DNA from: JBPBQZ01 sp050955105
Lineage (GTDB): Bacteria; Pseudomonadota; Gammaproteobacteria; Burkholderiales; Burkholderiaceae
Assembly (NCBI GenBank): GCA_050955105.1
Contig: JBPBQZ010000065.1
Location: forward strand, 1-30,991
Length of the DNA: 30,991 bases
Direction: 5' to 3'
The position numbers and the translations under genes are program-made. A model generated the notes under the pieces. The model saw nothing but the letters and a program-made list of their open reading frames with translations, was not told where the DNA came from and did not search any database. This document shows positions 23,646 to 30,991 of the stretch, one piece after another (positions within the stretch are counted from its first letter, which is position 1; the number at the start of each line of letters is the position of its first letter).

Positions 23646-24263
23646 CTAGTCATGCTTGATGGTCATCGGCTGTACGCTCGGCACCATATCGGCCGACATG
23701 CCGCGCCAACCGCCGCGAATACCACGCCACAGGCGCGGCAGCGCCCAGCCGATGGCGGCGACGAAAGCCAGCAAGATGGCCAGGAACACCAGCGGCGAGA
23801 GCACGGCGAGTGTCAGACCACCGACGACCAGCGCGTCTTCGGCCAGCGACACCACGACGTTGTTGGGGGAGGCGCCGGACAGGTTGATGGCGGCACGGGT
23901 GGCCGACTTGGCTAAATGCGCAATCGCTGCCAGCGTACCGCCAGCCATCACCAGCATGATCGACATGCCCGCGTCGGAAGGACCGAGTGAAACCGCTGCG
24001 AGCGCGGCGCCGGCAGGCAAGCGAATGAAGGTATGGACGGCATCCCACAAAGAGTCGAGCGCGGGGATCTTGTCGGCGAGGAATTCAATGACCGTGAGAC
24101 CGCCGGCGACTGCGATGACGTATGGAGAACCGAGGAAATGCAAGGCGAAGGGCAGATGGACGATGTCGATGCGTTCGAACACGCCGACCAGGAATACGGT
24201 GAGGTAAAGCCGTAACCCGCTTCCCCACGACAAGCCGGCAGCCAGGGAAATCGCTTCGAGCAT
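23646..24263 (-). CDS. DUF4126 membrane protein
   Basis: 205-residue hydrophobic protein. It begins MLEAISLAAGLSWGSGLRLYLTVFLVG and has about four to five membrane segments. Conserved-looking polar stretches are GLTVIEFLADKIPALDSLWDAVHTFIRLPAGA near 75-105 and the GGTLAAIAHLAKSATRAAINLSGASPNN segment. This is the DUF4126 pattern; no function is known. The ATG at 24263 is chosen because residues above it (frame open to 24728) are antisense to sugE. A perfect TATAAT lies 43 bp upstream. The permease gene follows 59 bp downstream and may be cotranscribed. Confidence 0.8.
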   Translation of the reverse strand: MLEAISLAAGLSWGSGLRLYLTVFLVGVFERIDIVHLPFALHFLGSPYVIAVAGGLTVIEFLADKIPALDSLWDAVHTFIRLPAGAALAAVSLGPSDAGMSIMLVMAGGTLAAIAHLAKSATRAAINLSGASPNNVVVSLAEDALVVGGLTLAVLSPLVFLAILLAFVAAIGWALPRLWRGIRGGWRGMSADMVPSVQPMTIKHD

Positions 24264-24305
24264 CGCCGTCTCCTTGCCGAGTATCGGCGCTTTGGGGATT
24301 CGGGA

Positions 24306-24311
24306 ATTATA
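24306..24311 (-). promoter_or_regulatory. TATAAT -10 box upstream of the DUF4126 gene
   Basis: A perfect -10 hexamer on the minus strand (24311-24306) would start transcription near 24299, giving a leader of about 36 nt. The -35 position reads GGCGGT at 17 bp, a poor match, so the promoter may need an activator or be weak. Confidence 0.4.
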
Positions 24312-24370
24312 CGCCGGGGTTCGCGTCGACCGCCGGCGCACCAAAAAAGCCCATGCGATGACTTTCCTCA

Positions 24371-24691
24371 CTAATGGCTCGATGACAATTTGAGGCCGAC
24401 GAGGCCCACGAGAATCAACGCGGCGCTGACCAGGCGCAGCGCGTTGGCGGGCTCGTTGAGAAAGAAGATGCCGTAGGCAAAGGAGCCGATGACACCGATG
24501 CCGGTCCACACCGCATAGGCAGTGCCAAGCGGTAATTGGCGCATGGCCATGGCCAGTAAACCGAAGCTCGCGGCAGCGGCAACCAGCGTAATGGCCGACG
24601 GCCAGAAACGCGTGAATCCGTCGGAAACCTTCATGCCGGCGGCCCAGACGAGCTCGAGCAATCCGGCGATAAACAATAAGAACCAACTCAT
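24371..24691 (-). CDS. sugE: SMR-family exporter, SugE/Gdx type (guanidinium or quaternary ammonium)
   Basis: 106-residue small multidrug resistance protein with four membrane helices, active as an antiparallel dimer that exchanges protons for cations. It has the conserved membrane Glu in GLLELVWAAGMK (about residue 13), and LPLGTAYAVWTGIG near 56-69 matches the SugE/Gdx subgroup rather than EmrE. Gdx proteins export guanidinium. The frame starts at 24775, but ATG 24691 gives the standard MSWFLLFIAGLLE start. A guanidine riboswitch is often found before such genes; I do not see one here. It lies between the SDR gene and the DUF4126 gene on the same strand. Confidence 0.9.
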   Translation of the reverse strand: MSWFLLFIAGLLELVWAAGMKVSDGFTRFWPSAITLVAAAASFGLLAMAMRQLPLGTAYAVWTGIGVIGSFAYGIFFLNEPANALRLVSAALILVGLVGLKLSSSH

Positions 24692-24790
24692 GCAGACTCC
24701 CAGGGCGCGCGTTGGAAAGCCAACACAAGCGATAGCCGATCGTAATGGAGGCGCGCGCCGGCTGAAATGGGGCAAATGCCTAAATAGCGA

Positions 24791-25570
24791 CTAGAAGGTG
24801 CCCGGATAAGCGCCGCCGTCCAGCAGCAGGTTCTGCCCCGTCAGATAGCCCGCCTGCTGGCTGCAGACGAAGGCGCAATATGCGCCGAACTCTTCGGGCT
24901 GGCCGATACGCTTGGCCGGTACATCGTCGATGCGGCGCTGGCGTGACGCATCCAGCGAGATGCCGTCCGTCGCTGCCGATGCCTTCACAGTCGAGGCAAA
25001 GCGATCGGTATCGAAAGCGCCCGGCAGCAGATTGTTGATCGTCACGTTATGTTGCGCCACGCCACGCGCTAAGCCGGCGATAAAGCCCGTGAGCCCTGAG
25101 CGTGCGCCGTTCGACAAGGCCAGGAAGCTGATCGGCGCCTTGACCGCGCTGCTGGTGATGTTGATGATGCGCCCGAAGCGCCTTTCGATCATGCCGTCGA
25201 GCGTGGCGCGTATCAGCTCGATCGGCGTCAGCATGTTGGCGTCGAGTGCGGCGATCCAGTCGTCGCGTTCGAAACGGCGGAAATCACCCGCTGGCGGGCC
25301 GCCGGCGTTGGTGACCAGGATATCGGGGTTCGGGCAGGCTGCCAGTGCCGCCGCGCGGCCCGCCGGCGTGGTGATGTCGCAGGCCACGGCGTGCACCACG
25401 GCGCCGCTGGCGGCGCGGATTGCCGCCGCCGTGCGTTCGAGCATTTCGGGCGTGCGCGCGACAATCGTCACTTCGACGCCTTCTGCGGCCAGCGCCTCGG
25501 CACAGCCGCGGCCCAAGCCCTTGCTGGCGCCGCAAATCAGTGCCTTGCGGCCAGCGATTCCAAGATTCAT
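24791..25570 (-). CDS. Short-chain dehydrogenase/reductase-like protein with altered catalytic dyad
   Basis: 259-residue SDR fold. The Rossmann loop is GASKGLG at 14-20 and NAGG at 88-91; the catalytic Ser region is NITSS at 137-141. Where classical SDRs have Tyr-x-x-x-Lys this protein has Ser153-N-G-A-Arg157 (LSNGARSGLTG), so both key residues are replaced. An SDR-like subgroup resembling beta-ketoacyl reductase (cd05344) is known for this. The C-terminal GQNLLLDGGAYPG is typical SDR. It may bind a dinucleotide without normal reductase chemistry, or use another base. AGGAGAAG precedes ATG 25570. 99 bp upstream of sugE on the same strand. Confidence 0.88.
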   Translation of the reverse strand: MNLGIAGRKALICGASKGLGRGCAEALAAEGVEVTIVARTPEMLERTAAAIRAASGAVVHAVACDITTPAGRAAALAACPNPDILVTNAGGPPAGDFRRFERDDWIAALDANMLTPIELIRATLDGMIERRFGRIINITSSAVKAPISFLALSNGARSGLTGFIAGLARGVAQHNVTINNLLPGAFDTDRFASTVKASAATDGISLDASRQRRIDDVPAKRIGQPEEFGAYCAFVCSQQAGYLTGQNLLLDGGAYPGTF

Positions 25571-25986
25571 ATGCTTCTCCTAGAAGATTGTGATGCCTTT
25601 GACGGCCGGCAAGGGTCTGGGCGACCCCTCGATTCGCTGCGGCCGGGCCGCGCCGCTGTCGCGCGCCGGCCGCTCATCCCGGCATTGCTGACTGCCGGCG
25701 CCCTATTCTCGGCGATCGGCGCGGCCCGCACAAACAAACGGTAGGGGCAACGGCGCACTGGCGACGTGGGTTTTGTCGCGGAAGTGCGGGACCTCGGCGT
25801 AGCTTGCGTGGCTGCCATTGGACGCATGGTAGTGCAACGTCCGTCCGAAGCGCCCCTAGCCAAACGGCCAGCGCGCTCAAGCCGCGGCTTCCCCGCTAAA
25901 ATACGCACTTCGCGAGCCGCCGCTCGGCGAGCGTGGCCGCAGCGCCGGTTGGTGCGGGCGCGCGGCGCCATCTTTCGGGGAATTTC
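25571..25986. other. 416-bp gene-free region between the divergent SDR gene and yebC
   Basis: No credible ORF, tRNA or long repeat is seen. A TAAAAT at 25897-25902 (5/6 match to -10) lies 85 bp before yebC, but the bases 16-18 bp upstream do not form a good -35. On the minus strand only a weak promoter-like pair precedes the SDR gene. The area around 25640-25740 is very GC-rich with several short GCCGGC palindromes. Confidence 0.5.
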
Positions 25987-26715
25987 ATGGCTGGACACAG
26001 TAAATGGGCGAATATCAAGCACAAGAAGGCGGCGACTGATGCGCGCCGCGGCAAGATATGGACTCGTTTGATCAAAGAAATCACGGTCGCCGCCCGGCTC
26101 GGTGGCGGCGACGTCGATATCAATCCTCGCTTGCGCCTGTCGGTCGATAAAGCCACCGACGCAAATATGCCGAAGGACAATATCCAGCGCGCCATTCAGC
26201 GCGGCGTGGGCGGCCTTGATGGCGTGAGCTACGAAGAAATCCGCTACGAGGGCTATGGCATAGCCGGCGCCGCGATCATCGTCGATTGCATGACCGACAA
26301 TCGCACACGCACGGTCGCCGAAGTGCGCCACGCGTTTTCGAAATTCGGCGGCAGTTTCGGGCAAGATGGTTCAGTGGCGTTTCTGTTCACGCATTGCGGG
26401 CAACTGATTTTCGCGCCGGGCACGCCGGAAGATGCCCTGATGGAGGCGGCACTCGAAGCGGGCGCCGACGACGTCATCGCGCACGAAGACGGCAGCCTCG
26501 AAGTGTTGACGCCGCCCAACGATTTCTCGCAGGTGCGCGGCGCGCTCGAGCAAGCCGGCTTCACCGCCGAGCTGGCCGAAGTGACGATGAAACCGCAGAC
26601 CGAGGTGTCTTTCACGGGCGAAGACGCGGTGAAAATGCAAAAGCTGCTGGATGCGATCGAAGGGCTGGATGATGTGCAGGAAGTATTTACGAACGCGGTC
26701 ATAGAAGACGCGTAA
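25987..26715 (+). CDS. yebC: YebC/PmpR/TACO1 family protein
   Basis: 242 residues, the usual family length. The N-terminus MAGHSKWANIKHKKAATDARRGKIW is the family signature, followed by RLRLSVDKATDANMPKDNIQRAIQRG and IRYEGYGIAGAAIIVDCMTDNRTRT. The family is described as a DNA-binding regulator in some bacteria and as a translation factor relieving ribosome stalling at proline-rich sites in others and in mitochondria. ATG 25987 with GGGGA upstream is preferred to the longer frame from 25933. It lies 71 bp before purD; a strong GC hairpin lies between them. Confidence 0.95.
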   Translation: MAGHSKWANIKHKKAATDARRGKIWTRLIKEITVAARLGGGDVDINPRLRLSVDKATDANMPKDNIQRAIQRGVGGLDGVSYEEIRYEGYGIAGAAIIVDCMTDNRTRTVAEVRHAFSKFGGSFGQDGSVAFLFTHCGQLIFAPGTPEDALMEAALEAGADDVIAHEDGSLEVLTPPNDFSQVRGALEQAGFTAELAEVTMKPQTEVSFTGEDAVKMQKLLDAIEGLDDVQEVFTNAVIEDA

Positions 26716-26723
26716 AGCAAGAC

Positions 26724-26749
26724 GCGCGCGGCGCCGGCCGGCCGCGCGC
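26724..26749. repeat. Perfect 9-bp GC-only inverted repeat between yebC and purD
   Basis: GCGCGCGGC (26724-26732) pairs perfectly with GCCGCGCGC (26741-26749) across an 8-nt loop. It begins 9 bp after the yebC stop. No T-run follows directly (the next bases are CGTGTGCG), so it is more likely an mRNA 3'-end stabiliser or a weak terminator than a standard one. Confidence 0.6.
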
Positions 26750-26786
26750 CGTGTGCGTGGCATCTGTTTAACCTCGGGGATTGGCA

Positions 26787-28073
26787 ATGAAAGTACTGGT
26801 GATCGGCTCCGGTGGCCGCGAACATGCGCTCGCCTGGAAGCTCGCGCAGTCGCCGCGCGCCCAGCGCGTCTTCGTGGCGCCAGGCAATGGCGGCACCGCG
26901 CTCGACGATCGGCTGCGCAATGTGGAATTCGGCGGCAGTGTTGCCGATATGGAAGCCCTCGCCGACTTCGCCGTGCGCGAGCAGATCGCGTTCACTCTGG
27001 TCGGTCCGGAAGCGCCGCTGGCGGCCGGCATCGTCAATCTGTTTCGCTCGCGCGGACTGCGCATCTTCGGCCCCACGCGCGAGGCCGCGCAACTCGAAAG
27101 CTCGAAAGATTTCGCCAAGGCATTCATGAAGCGGCATGGCATTCCGACCGCCGCCTACGAAACCTTCGCCGACGCGGCGGCTGCGCATCGCTATATCGAC
27201 GCGCAAGGCGCGCCGATTGTGGTGAAGGCCGACGGCCTCGCCGCCGGCAAGGGCGTGGTGGTGGCGCAAACGCCGCAGGAAGCGCACGACGCGGTCGATA
27301 TGATGCTGTCCGACAACAAGCTCGGCGACGCCGGCGCGCGCGTGGTGATCGAAGAATTCCTGAGCGGCGAGGAGGCCAGTTTCATCGTCATGGTCGATGG
27401 CAAGAACGTGTTGGCGCTTGCCTCCAGCCAGGATCACAAACGCTTGCTCGACGAAGACCTCGGCCCCAACACCGGCGGCATGGGCGCCTATTCGCCAGCA
27501 CCGGTCGTCACACCGCAGTTGCATGCACGCGTGATGCGCGAAATCATCCTGCCCACCGTGCGCGGCATGGAAAAGGAAGGCAATCGCTTTACCGGCTTCC
27601 TCTACGCCGGCTTGATGATCGATGCGCAAGGCAATCCCAAGACACTCGAATTCAACTGCCGGATGGGCGACCCCGAAACCCAGCCGATCATGGCGCGGCT
27701 CAAGGGCGACTTTTCCAAGGTTGTCGAGCAGGCTATCGACGGCCGGCTCGACACCGTCGAACTCGACTGGGATCGTCGCACCGCGCTCGGCGTCGTACTG
27801 GCCGCGCACGGCTATCCCGACGCGCCGCGCAAGGGCGAGCTGATTACCGGCATCCCCGCGCAAACCGACGAATCAGTAACCTTCCATGGCGGCACGGCGC
27901 TGATCGACGGCCAGTTGCGCAGCGCCGGCGGCCGCGTGTTGTGCGTAGTGGGTTTGGCGGATACGGTGCGCGGTGCGCGTTCGGTGGTGTACGACACGAT
28001 CAACCAGATCAGCTTTGAAGGCATGCAATATCGGCGCGATATCGGTTATCGCGCCCTCAATCGCAAGCACTGA
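26787..28073 (+). CDS. purD: Phosphoribosylamine-glycine ligase (GAR synthetase)
   Basis: Second step of purine synthesis: ATP-dependent joining of phosphoribosylamine and glycine. The 428 residues are the family length. The N-domain begins MKVLVIGSGGREHALAWKL; the ATP-grasp core has FGPTREAAQLESSKDFAKAFM, PIVVKADGLAAGKGVVVA with the ATP-binding lysines, and the conserved block before TGGMGAYSPAPVV; EFNCRMGDPETQ near the end of the ATP-grasp carries metal ligands. ATG 26787 has GGGGA 7 nt upstream; a TTG two codons earlier is too close to it. It is followed by hemF after 9 bp, so cotranscription is very likely. Confidence 0.97.
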   Translation: MKVLVIGSGGREHALAWKLAQSPRAQRVFVAPGNGGTALDDRLRNVEFGGSVADMEALADFAVREQIAFTLVGPEAPLAAGIVNLFRSRGLRIFGPTREAAQLESSKDFAKAFMKRHGIPTAAYETFADAAAAHRYIDAQGAPIVVKADGLAAGKGVVVAQTPQEAHDAVDMMLSDNKLGDAGARVVIEEFLSGEEASFIVMVDGKNVLALASSQDHKRLLDEDLGPNTGGMGAYSPAPVVTPQLHARVMREIILPTVRGMEKEGNRFTGFLYAGLMIDAQGNPKTLEFNCRMGDPETQPIMARLKGDFSKVVEQAIDGRLDTVELDWDRRTALGVVLAAHGYPDAPRKGELITGIPAQTDESVTFHGGTALIDGQLRSAGGRVLCVVGLADTVRGARSVVYDTINQISFEGMQYRRDIGYRALNRKH

Positions 28074-28082
28074 GGCAGGCGC

Positions 28083-29120
28083 GTGACCCGGCAAGATTCC
28101 GACCCCCGTATCGATCGCGACGCCGTCAGTTCTGGCGATCAGGCCAGCGGCAAGATCAGCGACAAAACCAGCGCCGGCGCCGGCGATGCGCAAGTAGATG
28201 CGGCGGCAGTGCGTGCCTATCTTGGTGGGCTGCAGCAACGCATCGTTACGGCGCTGGAGGATCTGGAGGGACCCGATGGCGGCCGTTTCATTACCGATCC
28301 GTGGCGCAAACCCGAGGACTCACCGCTGCGCGGCGATGGCGTGACCCGCATCATCGAGGGCGGCCGCATCTTCGAACGCGGCGGCGTGGGTTTTTCGCAC
28401 GTGCGTGGCGACGCGCTGCCGCCGTCGGCCACCGCCGCGCGCCCGGAGCTGGCGCACTGCGGTTTCGAGGCCATGGGTGTCTCGTTGGTACTGCATCCGC
28501 GCAACCCTTACTGCCCGACCGTGCACATGAACGTGCGCATGATCATGGCCGGTCGCGCTGGCGAGCCGGCGGTGAGCTGGTTCGGCGGCGGCATGGATCT
28601 CACGCCCTATTACGGTTTCGACGACGACGCACGCCACTTTCACCGCAGTTGCCGCGATGCATTGGCGCCGTTCGGCGCGCAGCTTTATCCGCGTTTCAAA
28701 GAGCACTGCGATCAGTATTTCTTTCTCAAGCATCGCAACGAACCGCGCGGCATCGGCGGGATTTTCTTCGATGACTTCACGGAGCTGGGTTTTGTCGGCG
28801 GTTTCGAGATGCTGCGCGCCGTCGGCGATGCGTTTCTCACAGCTTATCTGCCGATTGCCCGCGCGCGCTGCGCGCTGCCGTTCGGCGCCCCGCAGCGCGA
28901 ATTCCAGGCGTATCGCCGCGGGCGTTACGTCGAATTCAACCTGGTGTTCGATCGCGGCACGCATTTCGGCCTGCAAAGCGGCGGTCGCACCGAATCGATC
29001 CTGATGTCGATGCCGCCCAGCGCGCATTGGAAGTATGATTGGCGCCCCGCGCCGGATTCGCCCGAGGCGCGACTGTATTCCGACTTCCTGATCCGCCGTG
29101 ACTGGATCGGCGACGCATGA
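28083..29120 (+). CDS. hemF: Oxygen-dependent coproporphyrinogen III oxidase
   Basis: Aerobic heme synthesis step: two decarboxylations of coproporphyrinogen III to protoporphyrinogen IX. The core (about 42-345) has the family blocks FERGGVGFSHV, HPRNPYCPTVHMNVRM with His148, SWFGGGMDLTPYYGF (165-179), FFLKHRNEPRGIGGIFFDDF and GRYVEFNLVFDRGTHFGLQSGGRTESILMSMPP. From GTG 28083 the protein has 345 residues, about 40 more than the E. coli enzyme; the extra N-terminus is polar and low in conservation, and a later GTG (about codon 43) is the only other start before the core. GAGG precedes the first GTG. It overlaps nadD by 4 nt. Confidence 0.96.
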   Translation: MTRQDSDPRIDRDAVSSGDQASGKISDKTSAGAGDAQVDAAAVRAYLGGLQQRIVTALEDLEGPDGGRFITDPWRKPEDSPLRGDGVTRIIEGGRIFERGGVGFSHVRGDALPPSATAARPELAHCGFEAMGVSLVLHPRNPYCPTVHMNVRMIMAGRAGEPAVSWFGGGMDLTPYYGFDDDARHFHRSCRDALAPFGAQLYPRFKEHCDQYFFLKHRNEPRGIGGIFFDDFTELGFVGGFEMLRAVGDAFLTAYLPIARARCALPFGAPQREFQAYRRGRYVEFNLVFDRGTHFGLQSGGRTESILMSMPPSAHWKYDWRPAPDSPEARLYSDFLIRRDWIGDA

Positions 29121-29914
29121 CGGCCGGTATCGACCTGGGCGCTGAAGGCCACGCTGCCGCGAATGCTCACGATGAACGCGGTACTGCGGGCGACCTGCTC
29201 GCGGCCCGCGACTCGAGCGCCGAAATGCGGGACAATGGCGGTCCCGCAGCGCGCGTCGGCATATTGGGCGGTACCTTCGATCCAATTCACGACGGGCATT
29301 TGATGCTGGCGCGGCGTTTTTCGGTACTGCTCGATCTGACCGAATTGGTGCTGATGCCGGCCGGCCAGCCCTGGCAGAAAGCCGGCGTGTCCGCCGCGGA
29401 GCATCGCTTGGCGATGACCGAAATAGCGGCGCGGGCACTGGCTTTGCCGCACACGCGCGTGACCGTTTCCAGTGAAGAGATTATCCGGTCGGGACCGAGT
29501 TACAGTGTCGATACGCTGGCGCATTGGCGCGGCATGCTCGGTCCGCGTGCCGCGCTATCCTTGTTGATCGGCGCCGACCAATTATTGGCATTCGATTCGT
29601 GGCACGACTGGCGGCGTATCCTTGAGCTGTCGCACGTCTGCGCGGCGGCCCGTCCCGGTTTCGACGCCTCGCGCGCCAGTCCGGCGCTGGCCGCTGAAAT
29701 ACGCCGGCGCCGGGCCAACGCCACGGTATTGCAGGCCACGGCCGCCGGCCACGTGTTGATCGACGCCGCCCAGGTCATCGACGTCTCGGCCACGCAAATT
29801 CGCGAATACGCGCGCGGCGCCCGCGATTGGCTCGCACCCGCACCAAGCCATGTGCCGCCGGAAATCTGGCGATATATTTGTCAACATCACCTTTACCGGA
29901 ACGCTACCGACTGA
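29117..29914 (+). CDS. nadD: Nicotinate-nucleotide adenylyltransferase
   Basis: Adenylates nicotinate mononucleotide in NAD synthesis. The nucleotidyltransferase fold has GGTFDPIHDGH at 51-61 (catalytic His58 and His61), SGPSYSVDTL, LLIGADQLLAFDSWHDW and SATQIRE at 224-230, then the usual tail WRYICQHHLY. From ATG 29117 the protein is 265 residues and carries about 45 residues before the first strand RVGILGG. Translation coupling with hemF (ATGA overlap) supports this start, but ATG 29225 would give a family-sized enzyme of 229 residues, so the start is not settled. rsfS begins 5 nt after its stop. Confidence 0.94.
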   Translation: MTAGIDLGAEGHAAANAHDERGTAGDLLAARDSSAEMRDNGGPAARVGILGGTFDPIHDGHLMLARRFSVLLDLTELVLMPAGQPWQKAGVSAAEHRLAMTEIAARALALPHTRVTVSSEEIIRSGPSYSVDTLAHWRGMLGPRAALSLLIGADQLLAFDSWHDWRRILELSHVCAAARPGFDASRASPALAAEIRRRRANATVLQATAAGHVLIDAAQVIDVSATQIREYARGARDWLAPAPSHVPPEIWRYICQHHLYRNATD

Positions 29915-29918
29915 TTTC

Positions 29919-30317
29919 ATGGATATACGCAAGCTACAGCGCGCCATCGTGGATGGACTCGAGGATGTCAAGGCACACGACGTCCGCGTGTTCAATACCA
30001 CTCATCTCACCGCGCTTTTCGATCGCGTGATCGTGGCCGGTGGCACCTCCAACCGGCAAACGCGGGCGCTCGCCGCCAGCGTGCGCGACAAAGTCAAGGC
30101 CGCGGGCGGCGACATCGTCAGCATCGAAGGCGAGGAAACCGGCGAATGGGTGCTGGTCGACTGCGGTGACGCAATCGTCCACATTCTGCAGCCGGCGCTG
30201 CGCCAGTACTACAACCTCGAGGAGATCTGGGGCGAGAAGCCGGTGCGCGTGAAGCTGACGAGCGCGCCGACCGGGCTGGTCAAGGCGTCGGAAGACGCTG
30301 GCGACACGTCGCACTGA
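29919..30317 (+). CDS. rsfS: Ribosomal silencing factor RsfS
   Basis: 132 residues, Iojap/RsfS family. It binds large-subunit protein L14 and blocks subunit joining when nutrients are short. It shows the N-terminal helix MDIRKLQRAIVDGLEDVKAHD, VIVAGGTSNRQTRALAASV and the signature GEWVLVDCGDAIVHILQPALRQYYNLEEIW. The frame opens at 29850, but ATG 29919 lies just after the nadD stop and gives the standard start. nadD-rsfS-rlmH is a widely conserved order. Confidence 0.97.
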   Translation: MDIRKLQRAIVDGLEDVKAHDVRVFNTTHLTALFDRVIVAGGTSNRQTRALAASVRDKVKAAGGDIVSIEGEETGEWVLVDCGDAIVHILQPALRQYYNLEEIWGEKPVRVKLTSAPTGLVKASEDAGDTSH

Positions 30318-30391
30318 ACGCTGCGGCGGCGGCTGGTCGTCTGGCCGCCCGCCACGCCGTCGCCCGCGTCCCCATCCGGCCCTAACGTCTG

Positions 30392-30862
30392 ATGAAGCTT
30401 ATGATCATCGCCGTCGGCCACCGCATGCCCGACTGGATCAGCGCCGGGTTCACCGAGTATGCGCAACGCATGCCGCCGGAACTGCGCATCGAACTGCGCG
30501 AGGTGAAGCCGGAGTCCCGCAGCAACCGCCGCGACACCGCCGGCATCATGGCGGCCGAGCGGCAACGCATTGAGAGCGTGCTCCCGCGCAACGCTCACTT
30601 GGTGGTGCTGGATGAGCGTGGCCAGACATGGGATACGCAGCGCCTGGCGCAAGGCCTGCGCGACTGGCAGCAGGCGGCGCGCGACGTGGCCTTCGTGATC
30701 GGCGGCGCCGACGGCACCGACCCGGCCTTGCGCGAGGCCGCCGACACCGTGTTGCGCCTGTCGGCAATGACACTGCCGCACGGGCTTGTGCGGGTGTTGC
30801 TGGCCGAGCAGTTGTACCGCGGTTCGACCATCCTGCAAAATCATCCCTACCACCGCGCATGA
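30392..30862 (+). CDS. rlmH: 23S rRNA (pseudouridine1915-N3)-methyltransferase
   Basis: 156-residue SPOUT-class methyltransferase acting on helix 69 of 23S rRNA in assembled ribosomes. The knotted SAM site is visible in HLVVLDERGQTWDTQ, VAFVIGGADGTDPALRE and LSAMTLPHGLVRVLLAEQLYRG, and the C-terminus ILQNHPYHRA is the family tail. It lies 74 bp after rsfS; GGCGGC/GCCGCC (30328-30333 with 30344-30349) in that gap can form a hairpin but has no T-run. Its stop overlaps the maf start by 4 nt. Confidence 0.97.
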   Translation: MKLMIIAVGHRMPDWISAGFTEYAQRMPPELRIELREVKPESRSNRRDTAGIMAAERQRIESVLPRNAHLVVLDERGQTWDTQRLAQGLRDWQQAARDVAFVIGGADGTDPALREAADTVLRLSAMTLPHGLVRVLLAEQLYRGSTILQNHPYHRA

Positions 30863-30991
30863 CCGAATTCATCTATCTGGCTTCGCAAAGTCCGCGGCGG
30901 CGCGAGTTACTGACGCAACTCGGTATCGCGCATCGACTACTGCTGCCGCGACCTGACGAAGACGCTGAAGCGCTCGAAGCGGTGCTGCCCG
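30859..30991 (+). CDS. maf: Maf family nucleotide pyrophosphatase, N-terminal fragment (runs off window)
   Basis: The first 44 codons are present. They begin MTEFIYLASQSPRRRELLTQ, the Maf signature for the substrate-phosphate loop (S-x-S-P-R-R). Maf proteins hydrolyse non-canonical nucleoside triphosphates or dTTP/UTP; which one cannot be told here because the diagnostic residues are downstream. The ATG overlaps the rlmH stop (ATGA), so the two are translationally coupled. Confidence 0.92.
   Translation, partial: MTEFIYLASQSPRRRELLTQLGIAHRLLLPRPDEDAEALEAVLP

Noticed and set aside
24692..24790. Guanidine-II riboswitch before sugE
   Set aside because: No pair of hairpins with ACGR loops is seen; one ACGA occurs but without a flanking stem.
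26253..27863. A 536-codon minus-strand open frame
   Set aside because: It lies antisense to yebC and purD, both certain genes; no protein-like motifs.
28320..29438. A 372-codon minus-strand open frame
   Set aside because: Antisense to hemF and nadD; composition is Arg/Ala shadow sequence.

Overview
The window is a stretch of ordinary chromosome from a GC-rich betaproteobacterium, most likely a member of the Burkholderiaceae. The evidence is gene content and order: tpiA next to secG, rpsO-pnp, ilvB-ilvN-ilvC followed by psd-pssA-leuA, a sigma factor/DUF3619/DUF3106/RDD cluster divergent from ilvB, and purD-hemF-nadD-rsfS-rlmH-maf. Several proteins (AHAS with GEGS in its TPP motif, short Psd, long PssA) look like Burkholderia proteins from memory. 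No search was run. I see no tRNA or rRNA gene, insertion sequence, prophage or CRISPR array.

Layout. 1-5011, minus strand: start of secG, tpiA, a PIG3-type quinone oxidoreductase, pnp and rpsO. 5193-7195, plus: an orphan periplasmic binding protein and a lipoprotein with two BamE-like repeats, closed by a terminator shared with leuA. 7301-14381, minus: leuA, pssA, psd, ilvC, ilvN and ilvB, which mix branched-chain amino-acid and phosphatidylethanolamine synthesis. 14777-17343, plus: sigma-70-like factor, DUF3619, DUF3106 and RDD membrane protein, ending in eight copies of an 8-bp repeat. 17400-25570: a soluble GAF hybrid histidine kinase (minus) divergent from a dihydrolipoamide-dehydrogenase-like flavoprotein (plus), then an FtsX-type permease, DUF4126 protein, SugE/Gdx exporter and an atypical SDR (all minus). 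25987-30991, plus: yebC, purD, hemF, nadD, rsfS, rlmH and the start of maf, mostly with short gaps or 4-nt overlaps.

How the genes work together. IlvB/IlvN and IlvC make the keto-acid precursors of Ile/Val, and LeuA commits one of them to leucine. PssA and Psd make phosphatidylserine and convert it to phosphatidylethanolamine. A Rho-independent terminator separates ilvC from psd, so the block is more than one transcription unit. The sigma factor overlaps a single-pass membrane protein by 4 nt, as expected for a sigma/anti-sigma pair. The last block combines purine, heme and NAD synthesis with ribosome silencing and 23S rRNA methylation.

The most interesting non-coding signals are a leucine-rich 26-codon ORF with rare CTA codons and a hairpin upstream of leuA; a leader of about 190 nt with four inverted repeats upstream of ilvB; and a perfect 12-bp inverted repeat in the pnp leader, where RNase III autoregulation would act. 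No obviously new multi-gene defence or mobile system is present. The least characterised module is sigma factor-DUF3619-DUF3106-RDD.
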